A stretch of 64,000 nt of DNA from Novosphingobium sp. PhB165. Lineage in GTDB: Bacteria; Pseudomonadota; Alphaproteobacteria; Sphingomonadales; Sphingomonadaceae. This document shows positions 18,301-28,527 of this stretch, one piece after another; the first letter of the stretch is position 1, and each line of letters opens with the position of its first letter. The notes beneath the pieces were generated by a model. That model was not told the DNA's origin and searched no databases. It saw only the letters and a list, made by a program, of their open reading frames with translations. The translations under genes were made by a program, and so were the position numbers. Location of the stretch: contig NZ_SLVB01000008.1 in assembly GCF_004341845.1 (NCBI RefSeq), positions 62,001 to 126,000 of the forward strand, read 5' to 3'.

Positions 18301-18774
18301 CAAACCACCACGCTCGACGGCGAGCGCGTCACTTCGGACTACGCCAAGCGCCAGGGCAGCGGCTCAGGCGGCGAGAAGCAAGTACCATTCTACATCGCCA
18401 TGGCCTGCGCGATGTCGAACGTGTGCCACTCGTCGGAAGACAATCGGGACAGGCTTGGGCTCGGGATCATCCTGTTCGACGAGGCATTCAACGCGCTCGA
18501 CGGCGGAAACGTGAACAGCTGCCTGGCATTGCTTCGAGAGTTCAATCTCCAGGTCATCGCCTGCGCGCCAATTGAAAAGCTCGGTGTATTCATGGAGCAA
18601 ATGGACACCGTTCTCTCAGTTCGGCGCATCGGCACCACGACAATGCTCTATGCCGACTATCTCAAGGACGCCGGCCGCGAGGCGTTCCGCGAGGCTAATC
18701 CCGGCAACGAACCCTTTGACCTCTTCAAGGAGAGATACTCGCAGGAAGCACAAGCCGCCGATGCTGCCCAGTGA
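15349..18774 (+). CDS. jetC: Wadjet/Mks SMC-like ATPase JetC (MksB)
   Basis: A 1,141-residue SMC/SbcC-like ATPase. The Walker A is GPNGAGKS at residues 30-37. A long coiled coil follows (about 250-400), then a globular hinge-like region at about 470-630, a second coiled coil (about 640-960), the ABC signature GSGSGGEK at about 1003-1010, and Walker B ILFDEAFNALDGG with the catalytic DE at 1044-1045. This is the JetC/MksB type rather than canonical Smc or SbcC, because it is encoded right after jetA and jetB with a 4-bp overlap and no sbcD is nearby. It should form the loop-extruding motor. The nuclease subunit JetD/MksG is not found downstream. Confidence 0.9.
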   Translation: MIKLSRINLINWYTFESLTIDVRGSTSLIGPNGAGKSSILDAIQVVLTGNNRNYFQLNASANVTAGQTRKVGEHRSVFDYCLGRVAGETLRSNCISYVSLVFERERDGKCWTIGVGMSAVEGQQSEEVLGAFIAPDQALRDTDFLQDIDGKPYVVPYDELITRLRRVPGFDNLGHRPTHFTRRVLMALGGKGHHADAEKFLKTLKNGLRIREMKSATEFVREFLLDPAGLNIEELRKSVATWRGLLKKIDELEKQKQQVTEAVTAYRELLDRMSEEVRMRWVAGKAERDRLAERVKAVTDQLARKQEEWELAERRVKQTREALTRTQDEIKEITRALDNDSREQAIRGFREINLPNAERAHTDAEQAYQAYFASVAAAASLADKLVLVYAQDEYQQARDALAALRARVGGETSLAARDVDQIVHRTLKPLERYAVAAQGARDNHVTNLVALRSQIRENREQLQRLSGGKALIADPTLRLIQYLAAHDIEATPIAELVEVTDELWTDAAETLLGAAGEALVVEPDQAQRAITLLRQQRRDYPGTQIVNTTKTGEIGQAPTAGSLADIIATESVHARAFINRRLNAVRRVDSEHDLLRFDRAVTPDCLVASGGSIENRRPARVHRLGKDANRKNIPLLENLLESQERAYARHEADAAALKGLIEGIQKFLEVGGSRNLEELERIRHNAAEAVAQIRDNIRTLEGERPVEIQERLEGLKSDLEDLRQQLEADAAAERVAGPMVGIVKEKLSGAEAGLEKAQGVFADRDILPSDERDAAMADFEHLMREQGGLLENVQIAAQDNAARARSRVSHLAVQAPQKAYAYAFEAGIADQFQREALPAIQLEWLEKQLAAIVNNALSDYREQAQEARTSIETSLKTDMLVKLHDRIEGAKRQIRSLNRSLQMRPFHGELYRFDVKPDRFFAEIVEIARRVQLNSIDVSTLFDDANSGIEPSLMKGVERIKRMIDEGDNVEQISDYRNYLHFDLQTTTLDGERVTSDYAKRQGSGSGGEKQVPFYIAMACAMSNVCHSSEDNRDRLGLGIILFDEAFNALDGGNVNSCLALLREFNLQVIACAPIEKLGVFMEQMDTVLSVRRIGTTTMLYADYLKDAGREAFREANPGNEPFDLFKERYSQEAQAADAAQ

Positions 18775-19001
18775 CGTGCCTGACTTATAAGGGGACTTAC
18801 CGGCGCGGCCAGCCCGCCTGAGTACTGACGCTGGGGCAACATCGATGGCGCAGGATCGCCACCGACACTACCACGTTTCCGTCAGCAATAGCGCGTTTGG
18901 TCACATCGTGCTTGAACCCTTGGCGGAATCATCCACCATCCCTGCGAAGCTGGAATCCGCCGAACGAGCGGGATCGAGAATAACCAGAAGGAACCCCAGC
19001 A

Positions 19002-21257
19002 ATGGCCGACAATCGAACCGCCGATGACACGCTAGAGGGCATCAGCGACTATAAAGGCCCAGCCGGCGGCTGGGGAGCGCTGGGCGCCGTCGCACGCACC
19101 GTGCGTGAGCAGATGAAGGCCAGCCCCGATACCCGCGCGCTGTTGCAGATGAACCAGCCGGACGGGTTCGACTGTCCCGGCTGCGCCTGGCCCGATCCCA
19201 AGCACACGTCCTCGTTCGAATTCTGCGAGAATGGCGCCAAGGCGGTGACTTGGGAAGCGACCGTCAAGCGTGTCGATCCCGACTTCTTTGCCCGCCACAC
19301 GGTCAGCGAGCTGTGGACTTGGAGCGATCACGCGCTGGAGGACGCGGGCCGCCTGACCGAGCCACTGCGCTACGATCCCGAGACCGACCATTTCGTGCCG
19401 ATCCCATGGGACGAGGCCTTCGCGCGCGCCGGAGCGGTGCTTCAAGGGCTGGACCATGCGGACGCCTGCGAATTCTACTGCTCGGGCCGCGCCTCCAACG
19501 AGGCGGCATTCCTTTACCAGCTTTTCGCGCGCGAGTTCGGGACCAACAACTTCCCCGACTGCTCTAACATGTGCCACGAGGCGACGAGCGTGGGCCTGCC
19601 CAAGTCCATCGGCATCGGCAAGGGCACGGTGACGCTGGAAGACTTCGACCACGCCGACGCCATCTTCTGCATCGGCCACAATCCCGGTACCAACCATCCG
19701 CGCATGCTCTCCACGCTGGCCGCAGCATCGAAACGGGGCGTGCCGATCGTGGTCGCCAACCCGATGCGCGAACGCGGGCTTGAGCGCTTCAAGTCTCCGC
19801 AGCATCCCACCGAGATGCTCTCCACCCACGCGACGCCGCTGGCCTCCGCCTATCATCAGGTGCGGATCGGCGGCGACATGGCGATGCTGAAGGGCATGAT
19901 GAAGCTGGTGATCGAGGCGGATGCGCTCGACCATGCCTTCATCGCCGAACACACCGAGGGGATCGAGGCGCTCAGGGCCGATCTCGACGCGACCTCGTGG
20001 GATTGGATCGAGACCACGTCCGGCCTGACCCGCGATGCCATCGAAGCGATGGCGAAAGTCTACATGAACGCCGAGCGGGTGATCGTCTGCTATGGCATGG
20101 GCATTACTCAGCACCGCCACGGCACGCAGAACGTGCAGTCGATCGCCAACCTCCTGCTGCTGCGCGGCAATTTCGGCAAGGCAGGCGCCGGGATCTGCCC
20201 GCTGCGCGGCCATAGCAATGTGCAGGGCGACCGCACGGTGGGCATTACCGAAATCCCGGCCGAGGCCATGCTCGAACGGCTAGACGCCGCCTACGGGATC
20301 GCCACCCCCCGCAAACACGGCCACAACGCGGTGGAGGCGCTGGAGGCCATGCGTGACGGGCATTCGAAAGCACTGATCGCGCTGGGCGGCAACCTTGCCG
20401 TGGCCATGCCCGATCCCGAGGCCTGCTTCGCGGCTGTACGCAAGCTGGACCTCTCGGTGAACATCCTCACCAAGTTCAACCGCACTTGCCTGCTGATCGC
20501 CAAGGAAACGCTGGTGCTGCCCTGCCTCGGCCGGACGGAACTGGACGTGCAGGCGGCAGGCCCGCAGTTCGTAACCGTGGAGGACAGCATGTCCATGGTC
20601 CACGCCTCACGCGGGAAGCTGAAGGCGCCGGGGCCGCACGTCCGGTCCGAACCTGCCATCGTCGCGGGTTTGGCCAAGGCGGCGATGCCGCATACACAGG
20701 TGGACTGGGACGCGCTCGTGGCCGACTACGACCGCATTCGCGAGGGCATCGAGCAGGTCTATCCCGACTTCCACGATTTCAACATCCGCGTGCGAGAGCC
20801 CGGCGGCTTTCGCCTGACCATCGGGCCGACCAACCGCGTGTGGAGCACGCCCAGCGGCAAGGCGCAGTTCATCGCCCATCCCATCGTGCCGCACGAAGGC
20901 GCGCGGCCGCTGCTGCTCACCACGATCCGCAGCCATGACCAGTACAACACCACCATCTACAGCCTCGATGACCGCTATCGCGGCGTGACCGGGCGGCGCG
21001 ACGTGATCTTCGCCAACGAAGTGGACCTCAGCATGCTGGGCCTTGCCCATGGCGACGTGGTGGACGTGACAACGCCCTCCGGGCGGGCGCTCAAGGGCTT
21101 TACGGTAATCAAGCACGCCATCGCCCGCGGTTCGCTGGCGGCTTACTATCCGGAGGCGAACTGCCTTGTTCCGCTGGAGGATTTCGATCCCGCCAGCGGC
21201 ACGCCTGCCTACAAATCGATCGCGGTATCCATGTCCCGATCGACGGCGGATGCATAA
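19002..21257 (+). CDS. YdeP/FdhF-like molybdopterin oxidoreductase
   Basis: A 751-residue Mo-bis-MGD oxidoreductase of the YdeP subgroup related to formate dehydrogenase H. The N-terminal DGFDCPGCAWPDP (Cys58, Cys61) is the subgroup signature. The Mo domain runs through NFPDCSNMCHEATSVGLPKSIG, IGHNPGTNHPRML, YGMGITQHRHGTQNVQSIANLLLLRGN and GAGICPLRGHSNVQGDRTVG. The C-terminal molydopterin dinucleotide-binding domain holds TTIRSHDQYNTTIY and VTTPSGRALKG. YdeP-type proteins keep only a CxxC pair rather than a full four-Cys cluster motif at the start. AGAAGGAAC precedes ATG 19002. The electron donor and substrate are unknown; in E. coli YdeP is linked to acid resistance. No fdhD lies beside it. 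Confidence 0.87.
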   Translation: MADNRTADDTLEGISDYKGPAGGWGALGAVARTVREQMKASPDTRALLQMNQPDGFDCPGCAWPDPKHTSSFEFCENGAKAVTWEATVKRVDPDFFARHTVSELWTWSDHALEDAGRLTEPLRYDPETDHFVPIPWDEAFARAGAVLQGLDHADACEFYCSGRASNEAAFLYQLFAREFGTNNFPDCSNMCHEATSVGLPKSIGIGKGTVTLEDFDHADAIFCIGHNPGTNHPRMLSTLAAASKRGVPIVVANPMRERGLERFKSPQHPTEMLSTHATPLASAYHQVRIGGDMAMLKGMMKLVIEADALDHAFIAEHTEGIEALRADLDATSWDWIETTSGLTRDAIEAMAKVYMNAERVIVCYGMGITQHRHGTQNVQSIANLLLLRGNFGKAGAGICPLRGHSNVQGDRTVGITEIPAEAMLERLDAAYGIATPRKHGHNAVEALEAMRDGHSKALIALGGNLAVAMPDPEACFAAVRKLDLSVNILTKFNRTCLLIAKETLVLPCLGRTELDVQAAGPQFVTVEDSMSMVHASRGKLKAPGPHVRSEPAIVAGLAKAAMPHTQVDWDALVADYDRIREGIEQVYPDFHDFNIRVREPGGFRLTIGPTNRVWSTPSGKAQFIAHPIVPHEGARPLLLTTIRSHDQYNTTIYSLDDRYRGVTGRRDVIFANEVDLSMLGLAHGDVVDVTTPSGRALKGFTVIKHAIARGSLAAYYPEANCLVPLEDFDPASGTPAYKSIAVSMSRSTADA

Positions 21258-21338
21258 ATGCAGGAAGTGTCGCTTCGTACATCTCAATAGCCGGTCGCTG
21301 CTCAGTCCAGCGGGCGGCGGCATGCCGCGCCGACTGAG

Positions 21339-21371
21339 CGCTGCCGGCTCTCTTCAATGAGGCCGGCAGCG
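21339..21371. terminator. Hairpin between convergent genes
   Basis: A 10-bp perfect stem (21339-21348 with 21362-21371), extended inside by CTC/GAG pairing, sits between the oxidoreductase stop and the 3' end of the convergent CsgG-like gene. No T-run follows, so the evidence is position and stem strength. Confidence 0.5.
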
Positions 21372-21402
21372 TCAGGCGATTATCGGGCCATTGGGCCGGG
21401 AA

Positions 21403-22356
21403 TTACTGGGTCGGCGCGAGCTTGGTATTGAGCACCCAGCCGACATTGTCGTTCTCGTCGGCGATTTCCCACCACAGGCCATTCTTTTTGCCGGTCGGGT
21501 AGACCATCGCACCCGATGGCAGGGTGCGAATGACCCCGCCGGCGGCGGCCGTCTTGTGCATCGCGACCGGCCCGATCGCCGTGAAGGTCTTGGTCGGGGC
21601 AGCCTCGGCCGTGGCAGCCGAACCCGGCTGGAGCAGACCGAGATCGGTCACCATCTTCGAATAGGCTTGGATGAAGGCCATCGTCACGATCTTGCCGATG
21701 TCGGTATTGTCATACCCGCCGCCGACCGCGCCGATACCGCCTCCAAAGAAACCGGATCCGCCGCCCGCACCGAACGAGAGACTGTTCTTGACCGCATAGC
21801 CTTCGGCGGTCTGTACAGTCTCGGTGGTCCGCACGTTGGTGAGCGACAACACTGTGTTCGCCTCCATCTTGCGGCTATTGATACCGCCTGCCAGCGCTCC
21901 GAAGCGCCCTCCGACCAGACCGCCCACAAGACCACCGACGGAACTTCCGCTGGCGTTGCGGTTCGCGGCCTGAACCTCGGCCACAAGGACATAATCGGCG
22001 GCCTTGATCTGACCCACGCCGACATTGGCCCCGCGTTGCAAACCGAGGCCGTTGCCGATGTTGCGCTCCTGTTCGGCCGCGCGAAGGCCTGTGCCGCGAT
22101 CGACCAGATTGAAGCAGCCCGACCGCTGGATCAGTACCTTGAGCAGCTTGGAAGGCGGCGCAAGGCTGAATTGGGTCCATCCAAACGGATCGTCTCCATC
22201 GGCTACCGATACGGTGCCCAGCTTGCGCTCACAGTGGGGAACGTCATTCTCGGCTGCGACCTGCGCCTTCTGCGCGCCCGTCGGCTGTGCAGCCAACGCC
22301 GAAGTGGAAGGGGCGAGCAAAATTGCGGCCGACGAAATTAAAGCAAACCGAAGCAA
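21403..22356 (-). CDS. CsgG/HfaB-like secreted protein with C-terminal SH3-like domain
   Basis: A 317-residue exported protein. A signal peptide (FALISSAAILLAPSTSALA) precedes a CsgG-type domain with KLLKVLIQRSGCFNLVDRGTGL near residue 80, AADYVLVAEVQAANRN, a Gly-rich stretch (VGGLVGGLVGGRFGALAGG) and DIGKIVTMAFIQAYSKMV. The last 60 residues read as a bacterial SH3-like domain (VIRTLPSGAMVYPTGKKNGLWWEIADENDNVGWVLNTKL). CsgG proteins form outer-membrane export channels for curli or holdfast proteins. This one has no lipobox Cys at the signal end, so channel function is uncertain. The start is TTG 22356, fixed by a near-perfect AAGGAGGAC at 22361-22369. Confidence 0.78.
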   Translation of the reverse strand: MLRFALISSAAILLAPSTSALAAQPTGAQKAQVAAENDVPHCERKLGTVSVADGDDPFGWTQFSLAPPSKLLKVLIQRSGCFNLVDRGTGLRAAEQERNIGNGLGLQRGANVGVGQIKAADYVLVAEVQAANRNASGSSVGGLVGGLVGGRFGALAGGINSRKMEANTVLSLTNVRTTETVQTAEGYAVKNSLSFGAGGGSGFFGGGIGAVGGGYDNTDIGKIVTMAFIQAYSKMVTDLGLLQPGSAATAEAAPTKTFTAIGPVAMHKTAAAGGVIRTLPSGAMVYPTGKKNGLWWEIADENDNVGWVLNTKLAPTQ

Positions 22357-22360
22357 TGAA

Positions 22361-22369
22361 GTCCTCCTT
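22361..22369 (-). promoter_or_regulatory. Shine-Dalgarno site that fixes a TTG start
   Basis: AAGGAGGAC on the minus strand, 4 bases before TTG 22356. It is the strongest ribosome site I found in the window and the reason for choosing a rare TTG start for the CsgG-like gene. Confidence 0.8.
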
Positions 22370-22560
22370 TTGGAAACAATAAATTATTCCATCAACACGA
22401 ATATATTTGGAAAACATCTTCCGAACACGAATTATTTGAGTTCGGTCGAATAATATTTTTGAATATGATAATTTCTAAAAAATAAAATGCTATTTATCTG
22501 GATATTTATTTTAATTTTATTATTCTTTATTTTGTTTCGCGAGATTCAAAAAAATTCTTC
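22370..22560. other. AT-rich block upstream of the CsgG-like gene
   Basis: About 190 bp of strongly AT-rich sequence in an otherwise GC-rich window. It includes a direct repeat, ACACGAATATATTTG (22395) and ACACGAATTATTTG (22425), spaced 30 bp apart. A small hydrophobic frame starting at 22487 has no domain and no ribosome site and is not called. It most likely carries the promoter of the minus-strand gene and may be a curved-DNA or xenogeneic-silencer site. Confidence 0.6.
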
Positions 22561-22609
22561 CAATGCGCAATGCCGCCACCGAGAAGGCCAAATCGTTCGA
22601 TTACAAAAT

Positions 22610-22634
22610 GGGCACCCGGCATGTTCGGGTGCCC
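22610..22634. terminator. Bidirectional-looking intrinsic terminator
   Basis: A 9-bp perfect stem, GGGCACCCG / CGGGTGCCC, with a 7-base loop. On the plus strand it is followed by a T-rich run (ATTCATTTTTCG); on the minus strand by ATTTTGT. It lies in a 900-bp gene-free region, so which transcript it ends is not obvious; a missing small RNA or leftover of a lost gene is possible. Confidence 0.7.
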
Positions 22635-23260
22635 GTATATTCATTTTTCGTTATTTTTCATTAACAAACGGCTTTTCCGGACTTTGGCACTGCGAGGGAC
22701 GGACCTCTCCCCAGTGCACGAGAGTGCTGTTGGCAGGCAGATGAAGCCCTCACCCCGCCCGCCCCAATCGGATCGATGGGAAAACGGAACGTCAAATCGA
22801 CTGCTGGAAAATGGAATGCGGCCGCCGCCGCCCGTTGAGGATCCGCCATCCTGGTTGATCTATTCAGCGGCCTCGATGAATAAAGCCACCATTGCGGATC
22901 GACGATTGAGACGGACGTGTTGCGCTACAACGCGGTAAAGGCGGCGCCTTCTTCGCGAACGATCCGGGTGGTGGCCGTGGACGACCTGGGTCTGAGCGCG
23001 CGTTGCCAAGGGATCGGCAGCGTCCGACGAACAAACCATCCGGATATTCGGACAGCAGAACGCATCACGCGAAGACATGTCTCTTCGCGTCCGCTGAAAT
23101 TCGAGTGGGGATGAATTTGGGCCCGCGCAGCCAGTCAGCCGAGCCCTACGCGGTGGAGAGACTTCGGACGTAGCCGCCCAAATCGCTCCACCGCGAGAAC
23201 ATTATCAGAGCATCAAGCTCCCGAGCCGTCTCGCAAGAGCGGCTCGCAGTCAGTGTAAAC
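22635..23260. other. Gene-free region between terminator and cold-shock gene
   Basis: About 625 bp with no supportable gene. Short open frames on both strands have low-complexity or Arg-rich translations without family features. A hairpin with arms 23222-23228 and 23240-23246 and a GCAA loop lies just beyond the cold-shock gene's stop and may stabilise its 3' end. Confidence 0.5.
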
Positions 23261-23977
23261 TCAGCGTGCCGCCAGGTTTACAGCCGAGGTCTTGCCACGG
23301 CGGTCGACTTCGATCTCGAACTCAAGCTGATCGCCTTCGTTCAAGCCCGAGAGACCCGCGCGCTCGACAGCGCTGATGTGCACGAAGGCGTCCGGCTGGC
23401 CATCATCACGCGTGATGAAGCCGAAGCCCTTCATGGAGTTGAAGAACTTCACGGTGCCGGTGGCCTTTTCGCCGGTCAGCTGGCGCTGCGGCGCAGCCGA
23501 TTCGCGCTTGGCAACGGCGATCACTTCGCCCACGACCACCAGTTCGCTGGCCGAGATCTTGCCGCCGCGATCGACGAGCTGGAATTCAAGCTGCTGACCT
23601 TCGGCCAGACCGCTGAGACCGGCGCGCTCAACCGAGCTGATGTGCACGAACACATCGTCGCCACCGTCTTCGCGCTGGATGAAGCCGAAGCCCTTGTCCG
23701 AGTTGAAGAACTTCACAACGCCGCGGCCTTCGCCAACGACTACCGAGGGGGCACCGCCGCCGCGCGGGCCGCCGAAGCCGCCACCACCGCCGCCGCGCGG
23801 GCCGCCGAAACCGCCGCCGCCGCCAAAGCGATCGCCGCCGCCACCAAAGCGGTCACCGCCGCCACCAAACCGGTCGGAACCGCCGAAACGATCACCACCA
23901 AATGGGTTCGAATCGCCCTCTCCGAAACGATCCCGCTTGCCGCGGCCGTTCCCGCGATTTCCTCTGTCAAATGCCAT
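23261..23977 (-). CDS. Double cold-shock-domain protein with Gly/Arg/Phe-rich head
   Basis: A 238-residue protein with two cold-shock domains. Residues 1-80 are a low-complexity head of GDRFGGG and FGGPRGGGGG repeats. The first CSD (about 85-150) has GVVKFFNSDKGFGFIQREDGGDDVFVHISSVERAG; the second (about 172-238) has GTVKFFNSMKGFGFITRDDGQPDAFVHISAVERAG. Both RNP1 (KGFGFI) and RNP2 (VFVHI / AFVHI) motifs are intact, so RNA/ssDNA binding is expected. ATG 23977 is chosen at MAFDRGNRG; an upstream frame extends 21 residues but begins in the 5' leader. The long untranslated leader with a T-run fits cold-shock mRNA control. RG/FG-rich heads favour phase separation, an inference here. Confidence 0.9.
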   Translation of the reverse strand: MAFDRGNRGNGRGKRDRFGEGDSNPFGGDRFGGSDRFGGGGDRFGGGGDRFGGGGGFGGPRGGGGGGFGGPRGGGAPSVVVGEGRGVVKFFNSDKGFGFIQREDGGDDVFVHISSVERAGLSGLAEGQQLEFQLVDRGGKISASELVVVGEVIAVAKRESAAPQRQLTGEKATGTVKFFNSMKGFGFITRDDGQPDAFVHISAVERAGLSGLNEGDQLEFEIEVDRRGKTSAVNLAAR

Positions 23978-24449
23978 GACTACGAACGTACCTTCGCTGC
24001 GCTCAGTAAAAAAATTCACCCATGCGCGTGGACGCAGCACGCAGGGCGTCAGGACGTAGTAGCAGGAAAAAAGCCCAGCGCGTACCTGTAAAGCGATTAT
24101 GCCTATGGCAGCGGCAGAAGATCAATAGCTAAGTAATTCCGTAAGGCGGCCAATTTCGGTATCCGCCGCCGCCATCGCGAATGAGAAAAACCGCGAATTC
24201 CATCGCAAATACGGTGATCGGCGGCCTTGTCTGACCATATCGGACAGAGGTGATTCGAGCCTCGACAGCACATAATCCGGGTTTTCACCCTCCGAAAAAA
24301 CCCTGTCGTATGCTACGAATTTTTGGGCATTTTCAATCCAGGCCTAAGCCCCTGAGAGTCTGTTGGAAAATGCCGGTCGGTGCCGGAAAACTCGCTTTCG
24401 GCGAATTTCCAGACAGCCTCCGGCGACTCGGAAAATGCGGAGAACAAAG
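23978..24449. other. Cold-shock leader and intergenic region
   Basis: About 470 bp without a supportable gene. The first 130 bp is the likely 5' leader and promoter of the minus-strand cold-shock gene, with a T-run at about 24008-24016 (minus sense). The rest holds no gene; a short GGGTTTT / AAAACCC inverted repeat occurs at 24279-24303. Confidence 0.5.
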
Positions 24450-24489
24450 AATAAAGAGCGTGATCCGATTCAGCGTTCGGATCACGCTC
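24450..24489 (-). terminator. Intrinsic terminator after the dienelactone-hydrolase-like gene
   Basis: A 13-bp perfect stem (arms 24456-24468 and 24477-24489, 8-base loop), on the minus strand followed by TTTATTCTTT. It lies about 48 bp past the stop of the minus-strand hydrolase gene and is one of the two best terminators in the window. Confidence 0.85.
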
Positions 24490-24536
24490 CAACGAAGATT
24501 TATCCGATTCCGGGCCTTGGCACGGATGGCGTCCGC

Positions 24537-25280
24537 TTACTTCAGGTGGGCATCGAACAGTGCCAGCGCTTCACCCCAGCCGCGTTCCGTGGCTTCCGCG
24601 TCGAAAATCGGGAAATCGGGCTTCGTCCACCCATGGGCAACGCCCTCGTAAATCTTGCAGGTATTGGTCACGCCCGCTTCATTCAGCGCTGCTTCCAGCC
24701 GCTCAGCCATGTCGAGCGGATAGGAATGGTCATTATCGGCGCCCAGAACCAGCAGCTCGGCCTTGATCTGCGGTGCCAGCAGGTGCGGGCTGACCTCCTT
24801 GTCGGTGGCCAGATTGCCGCCGTGGAAGCTGACCGCTGCCGCCACGCGATCGGGGAAGAAGCCTGCCGCAGCAATGGCCATGCCGCCGCCCATGCAGAAA
24901 CCGACGGTGCCGATCTTGTCACCCTTCACATCGCTGCGGGTGTCGAGATAGGCGATCAGCGCCTCGGTATCGGTGCGACCGGCCTTGTGATTGTCCGTAG
25001 ACGCCATCAGCGGCGCCACGTCCGTAGCAAAGGCGTTGTTGGCGAACACGTCCTTGGGTACCAGCGCCTCATAGGGTCCATGGCGGTAGAACAGGTCGGG
25101 CAACAGCACCAGATAGCCCGCATCGGTCAGGTTCCTGGCCATTTCGAATACGGCCGGCCGGATGGCGAAGGCATCCATGTAATAGATGACCGCGGGCCAA
25201 GGGCCCTCCCCTTCGGGCGTGAGCACATAGGTAGTGCAGGTGCCGTCAGCAGTTTGGATCGATACGGTCTCTTGGGGCAT
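24537..25280 (-). CDS. Dienelactone hydrolase-family protein
   Basis: A 247-residue alpha/beta hydrolase of the dienelactone hydrolase family. The nucleophile elbow is GFCMGGG with Cys129; the likely acid and base are Asp184 (VLGADNDHSYP; Asp182 is the alternative) and His216 (GVAHGW). The start of the domain, PAVIYYMDAFAIRPAVFEMARNLTDAGYLVLLPDLFYR, is characteristic. Dienelactone hydrolases act in chlorocatechol degradation, but many bacterial paralogues have other ester substrates, and no catechol genes are adjacent. ATG 25280 is preceded by AAGGA about 10 bases upstream; the frame extends to 25595 without a credible earlier start. It ends in a strong terminator. Confidence 0.88.
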   Translation of the reverse strand: MPQETVSIQTADGTCTTYVLTPEGEGPWPAVIYYMDAFAIRPAVFEMARNLTDAGYLVLLPDLFYRHGPYEALVPKDVFANNAFATDVAPLMASTDNHKAGRTDTEALIAYLDTRSDVKGDKIGTVGFCMGGGMAIAAAGFFPDRVAAAVSFHGGNLATDKEVSPHLLAPQIKAELLVLGADNDHSYPLDMAERLEAALNEAGVTNTCKIYEGVAHGWTKPDFPIFDAEATERGWGEALALFDAHLK

Positions 25281-25536
25281 AAAGCGCTGTCCTTCGGGGC
25301 AGGGAGAAATGGCGAAGCGCATATAAGGGCTGGCTTCGGTTTCGTAAGAGGCCAAGCCTGCCGGTCGACCGAATGACAGATTCTTGGCGATTACGTGACT
25401 CTGGCCGCGCTTTATATGCGTACCAAAACCTAAGGTATCATTAGGCAATAAAAGGAACTTTCGATCCATCAACAGGGGCCGGCCACGACGGTTCCCGATG
25501 ACGCCATCGCGGCCTCCGGCATTCCGGGAGCCTCGC

Positions 25537-28523
<2,987 letters not shown>

Positions 28524-28527
<4 letters not shown>

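Noticed and set aside
15949..18303. Minus-strand 784-residue open frame opposite jetC
   Set aside because: Hydrophobic/His-rich string without domain. JetC carries Walker A, signature and Walker B on the other strand.
15349..18774. SbcC (SbcCD nuclease) instead of JetC
   Set aside because: No sbcD lies nearby; the gene is coupled to jetA and jetB and ends with the JetC/MksB-type head, so SbcC is less likely.
18775..19001. Possible remnant of jetD after jetC
   Set aside because: The 227-bp gap has no frame resembling DUF3322/DUF2220 or a TOPRIM motif on either strand; the short frame at 18845 has no family character.
22487..22744. Small hydrophobic open frame in the AT-rich block
   Set aside because: The hydrophobic start (FIWIFILILLFFILF) comes from AT-rich composition, there is no ribosome site, and the frame crosses the terminator at 22610-22634.
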